A stretch of 42,220 bases of DNA from Acidimicrobiia bacterium (GTDB taxonomy: Bacteria > Actinomycetota > Acidimicrobiia > Spongiisociales > JAENVV01). The notes below the pieces were generated by a model that had not been told where the DNA came from, did no database searches, and worked only from the letters and a program-made list of their open reading frames with translations. The stretch covers positions 1-42,220 of the forward strand of contig JAGXFS010000124.1 of assembly GCA_024637275.1 (NCBI GenBank), written 5' to 3'. The position numbers and the translations under genes are program-made. The first letter of the stretch is position 1; each line of letters begins with the position of its first letter. Below, piece after piece: positions 40,109 to 42,220 of the stretch.

Positions 40109-40725
40109 CTGCTCGGTTCTTGCCGGGCAATGACAATTCCGGCCGCCTGGCAGGCACGTACGTAGGTTTCCGCGACGTCGATGGGTGTCAGCTGCCGTGG
40201 CGATTCCAAGACCGGGCCAGAAGCAATAACGCCGGCCGCCCAGCAGACTGCCGCCAGGAACTCGGAGTCGTCGACGACTGCGTACTGAATCGGACCTCCC
40301 TCTGTCTCGATCTCGACTACGAAAGAGGCAATGGCCGATCCGGCCGGAGCCATCGTGAGGGTGTCAGTTACCTTTGAGCCGTACCGCAGCCCGACCGGCG
40401 ATGGGAAACGAACCGGCTCGGCCCCACGGGAACTACCGGGTTTTGCCCACGAAATGTGCTTCACGTGTCCGCCGGCCACCCGCGACAGGGCCTTCGCGAG
40501 GCCGAGCGGGTTGCAGTCGGCTATGCCGGACCCCTCGAGCCGCTCATCAGCTGTGACCACGAACCGTGGCGCGGGTCCGACCGCCTCATCGTCGGCGTAC
40601 GCGACAGTTACATCTGTGTCATTTCGTCCGTCCCAGTAGCTGACCGTGGTGATGGTCGGGTCGGCGGTCAACACCCGCGATACCCGCTGCAGGAGCGGTG
40701 TTTTCCTACTCAGCGTGACCTTCAC
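40105..40725 (-). CDS. Hypothetical protein (206 aa)
   Basis: Long ORF, GTGA start/stop overlap with upstream small gene, stop overlapping the DUF3566 stop. Confidence 0.65.
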   Translation of the reverse strand: MKVTLSRKTPLLQRVSRVLTADPTITTVSYWDGRNDTDVTVAYADDEAVGPAPRFVVTADERLEGSGIADCNPLGLAKALSRVAGGHVKHISWAKPGSSRGAEPVRFPSPVGLRYGSKVTDTLTMAPAGSAIASFVVEIETEGGPIQYAVVDDSEFLAAVCWAAGVIASGPVLESPRQLTPIDVAETYVRACQAAGIVIARQEPSS

Positions 40726-40853
40726 TCGGAGAGTGGGTTTACGGGTTTCCAGATGCCGTCAGCCGAAGGGGGATCGAGCTGTTTCTGCTTGTTTAGGTAG
40801 GACGCGATTGCTCCGGCGAGAGCTGTGAGAATGAGAATGTTTCGTATTTTCAT
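40722..40853 (-). CDS. Small (43 aa) membrane-anchored protein, possibly DLW-39-like; absent from the ORF track
   Basis: MKIRNILILTALAGAIASYLNKQKQLDPPSADGIWKPVNPLSE; stop overlaps next start (GTGA). Confidence 0.6.
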   Translation of the reverse strand: MKIRNILILTALAGAIASYLNKQKQLDPPSADGIWKPVNPLSE

Positions 40854-41037
40854 GAGGCCATTGTACGCAGGTCGAATGACTAGCTCTGGAAAAATGGGTC
40901 GAGCGGCCCATAGAATCGCGCCGTGAGCGGTTATATATTAGGAGGGCGAGTACGGCCTACGCCACCGGTGCTAGATAGCCTCCCAGCTACTCTTCCCACA
41001 ACATCGGTGATTCTGTCCGGTGTCGCCAGGGATCGAT

Positions 41038-41064
41038 GGGCCCGAGAGCTAACGCCTCGGGCCC
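41038..41064. terminator. 9-bp stem hairpin
   Basis: GGGCCCGAG-agctaacgc-CTCGGGCCC. Confidence 0.45.
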
Positions 41065-41142
41065 CTCGTGTCCCTGAACCAGGGTCGCGAAAACTTTCGC
41101 TCTGGGTGGTTATTTCTGGGGGAAAAGCGGGGGGAAAAGCAG

Positions 41143-41168
41143 AGAGACCTGCCGGAAGGCGGGTCTCT
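41143..41168. terminator. Strong hairpin terminator
   Basis: AGAGACCTGCC-GGAA-GGCGGGTCTCT (11 bp, one G-U) followed on + by TTTGTCTTT; minus side has a short TTTT after the stem. Confidence 0.75.
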
Positions 41169-41260
41169 TTGTCTTTGGGCAGACAAAAGCCTGGAAGCGC
41201 TTGGGGCCGAACCGCTTACCAGGAGGCTGTCTTCGGAGAGGATCGCCGCCAGGGTAGATT

Positions 41261-41294
41261 GCAGATTCCCCGCTTCGGGGAGCGGGGAATCTGC
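41261..41294 (-). terminator. 14-bp perfect hairpin adjoining tRNA-Ile 3' end
   Basis: GCAGATTCCCCGCT-TCGGGG-AGCGGGGAATCTGC. Confidence 0.65.
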
Positions 41295-41299
41295 TTCTG

Positions 41300-41374
41300 T
41301 GGGCCTACCTGGATTTGAACCAGGGACCTCTTCCTTATCAGGGAAGCGCTCTAACCAAGCTGAGCTATAGGCCC
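41300..41374 (-). tRNA. tRNA-Ile (anticodon GAT)
   Basis: Minus: GGGCCTATAGCTCAGCTTGGTTAGAGCGCTTCCCTGATAAGGAAGAGGTCCCTGGTTCAAATCCAGGTAGGCCCA; complete cloverleaf. Confidence 0.97.
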
Positions 41375-41477
41375 GAAGGATCCGGAATTGTATCAGCCAG
41401 ATTGGTGGATGCTGCCACCAGACCTGATCCGGATTTGAATTGTCAATGGATACCGTCGGGATGGACCGATTCGATTG

Positions 41478-41551
41478 TGGAGCTGAGGGGATTTGAACCC
41501 CTGACCCCCTGGTTGCAAACCAGGTGCTCTGCCAAGCTGAGCTACAGCCCC
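41478..41551 (-). tRNA. tRNA-Ala (anticodon TGC)
   Basis: Minus: GGGGCTGTAGCTCAGCTTGGCAGAGCACCTGGTTTGCAAACCAGGGGGTCAGGGGTTCAAATCCCCTCAGCTCCA; G3-U70 wobble identity element present. Confidence 0.97.
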
Positions 41552-41642
41552 GGGGTCCGGGTAGTTTACGCCCAAACCGGCATCGACACGAAACCGAAAT
41601 CGATGACCGGTGTACGCTGCTCGGAGCTACCTGGAGATTTCC

Positions 41643-42220
41643 CTGTCAAGAGCGGTCATCGTCGACGCGGTTCGTACCCCGATCGGGCGTCGCGAAGGGC
41701 AACTTAAGGATCTACATGCCGTAGACCTGGCGGCACTACCGCTGGCTGCGCTGATCAGCCGTACCGGAATCGACCCGGCGCTCGTCGAGGACGTGATCAT
41801 GGGCTGCGTTATGCAGACGGGGGAGCAAGGCTTCAATATTGGGCGTAACGCGGCACTCGCCGCCGGATTTCCCCCAGGCGTTAGTGGTACGACGGTGGAC
41901 CGCCAGGACGCTTCTTCCCTCCAGGCCATCCACTTCGCCGCTCAAGGCGTCATAGCGGGCGCCCATGAAGTCGTGGTTGCCGCCGGGGTGGAAGCCATGA
42001 CCCGGATTCCCATGGGAGTAACGGCATATCAAGGACCCGGGCAGCCATTCGGACCAACCATGCAAGATCGATACAAGCTCGTTCCGCCCGGCGTATCCGC
42101 CGAACTCGTTGCCGCCGAGTGGTCGTTGAGCAGGGACTATCTCGATAGGTTGGCCGCCGACTCGCATGCTCGAGCCAGACAGGCCGTGGCCGGGGGTCAC
42201 TTCGCTCAGGAAATCTTGCC
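41643..42220 (+). CDS. Thiolase-family protein (acetyl-CoA acyltransferase-like), 3'-truncated; nucleophile Cys replaced by Asp
   Basis: SRAVIVDAVRTPIGRREGQLKDLHAVDLAALPLAALI...TTVDRQDASSLQAIHFAAQGVIAGAHEVVVAAGVEAMTR; open to window end; start CTG 41643 with GGAG upstream, or GTG 41610. Confidence 0.88.
   Translation, partial: MSRAVIVDAVRTPIGRREGQLKDLHAVDLAALPLAALISRTGIDPALVEDVIMGCVMQTGEQGFNIGRNAALAAGFPPGVSGTTVDRQDASSLQAIHFAAQGVIAGAHEVVVAAGVEAMTRIPMGVTAYQGPGQPFGPTMQDRYKLVPPGVSAELVAAEWSLSRDYLDRLAADSHARARQAVAGGHFAQEIL

Noticed and set aside
34996-41600. tRNA pair as phage/ICE attachment site
   Set aside because: No integrase, direct repeat of a tRNA 3' end, or mobile genes seen nearby.
40923-41707. 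ORFs 40923..41318, 41068..41370 and 41315..41707 (GLPGFEPGTSSLSGKRSNQAEL, LRGFEPLTPWLQTRCSAKLSY)
   Set aside because: Typical spurious translations of tRNA-Ile/tRNA-Ala antisense sequence and adjacent hairpins.
1-42220. CRISPR arrays, transposons, toxin-antitoxin or restriction systems
   Set aside because: No regularly spaced repeats, transposase, nuclease or toxin motifs found in any listed ORF.

Overview
The window is a high-GC actinobacterial-type chromosomal segment (probably an Acidimicrobiia-like lineage, judged from gene content only) carrying the replication-origin neighbourhood. From about 15.8 kb onward the gene order matches the mycobacterial pcnA-(mviN)-sigM-antiSigma-trxB-trxA-cwlM-parB-parA-rsmG-jag-yidC-yidD-rnpA-rpmH-[oriC]-dnaA-dnaN-recF-DUF721-gyrB-gyrA-DUF3566-tRNA-Ile/Ala series. 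The left part holds GNAT proteins, an M24 aminopeptidase, an MgtC-like protein, a haloalkane dehalogenase homologue, a winged-helix protein, an AEC transporter and an argCJB-RGH operon that lacks argD and argF. No CRISPR array, transposase, integrase or rRNA was seen. The best candidate for something undescribed is at 310-540 (minus). A 50-aa Cys-rich small ORF ends in TGA, and the same frame continues for 25 codons as a very His/Asp-rich tail. The sequence after the TGA can fold into a bacterial-SECIS-like hairpin, so this may be a UGA-recoded (selenocysteine) small protein. Other notable points: a stand-alone pseudokinase/sugar-binding-like protein where MurJ/MviN would be expected, a CwlM-like amidase without its metal/catalytic residues in the same operon, a thiolase with Asp in place of the nucleophilic Cys and a likely CTG start, a perfect parS in the jag-rsmG gap, a DnaA-box/DnaA-trio/AT-rich unwinding module, and a divergent acetyltransferase/deacetylase pair.
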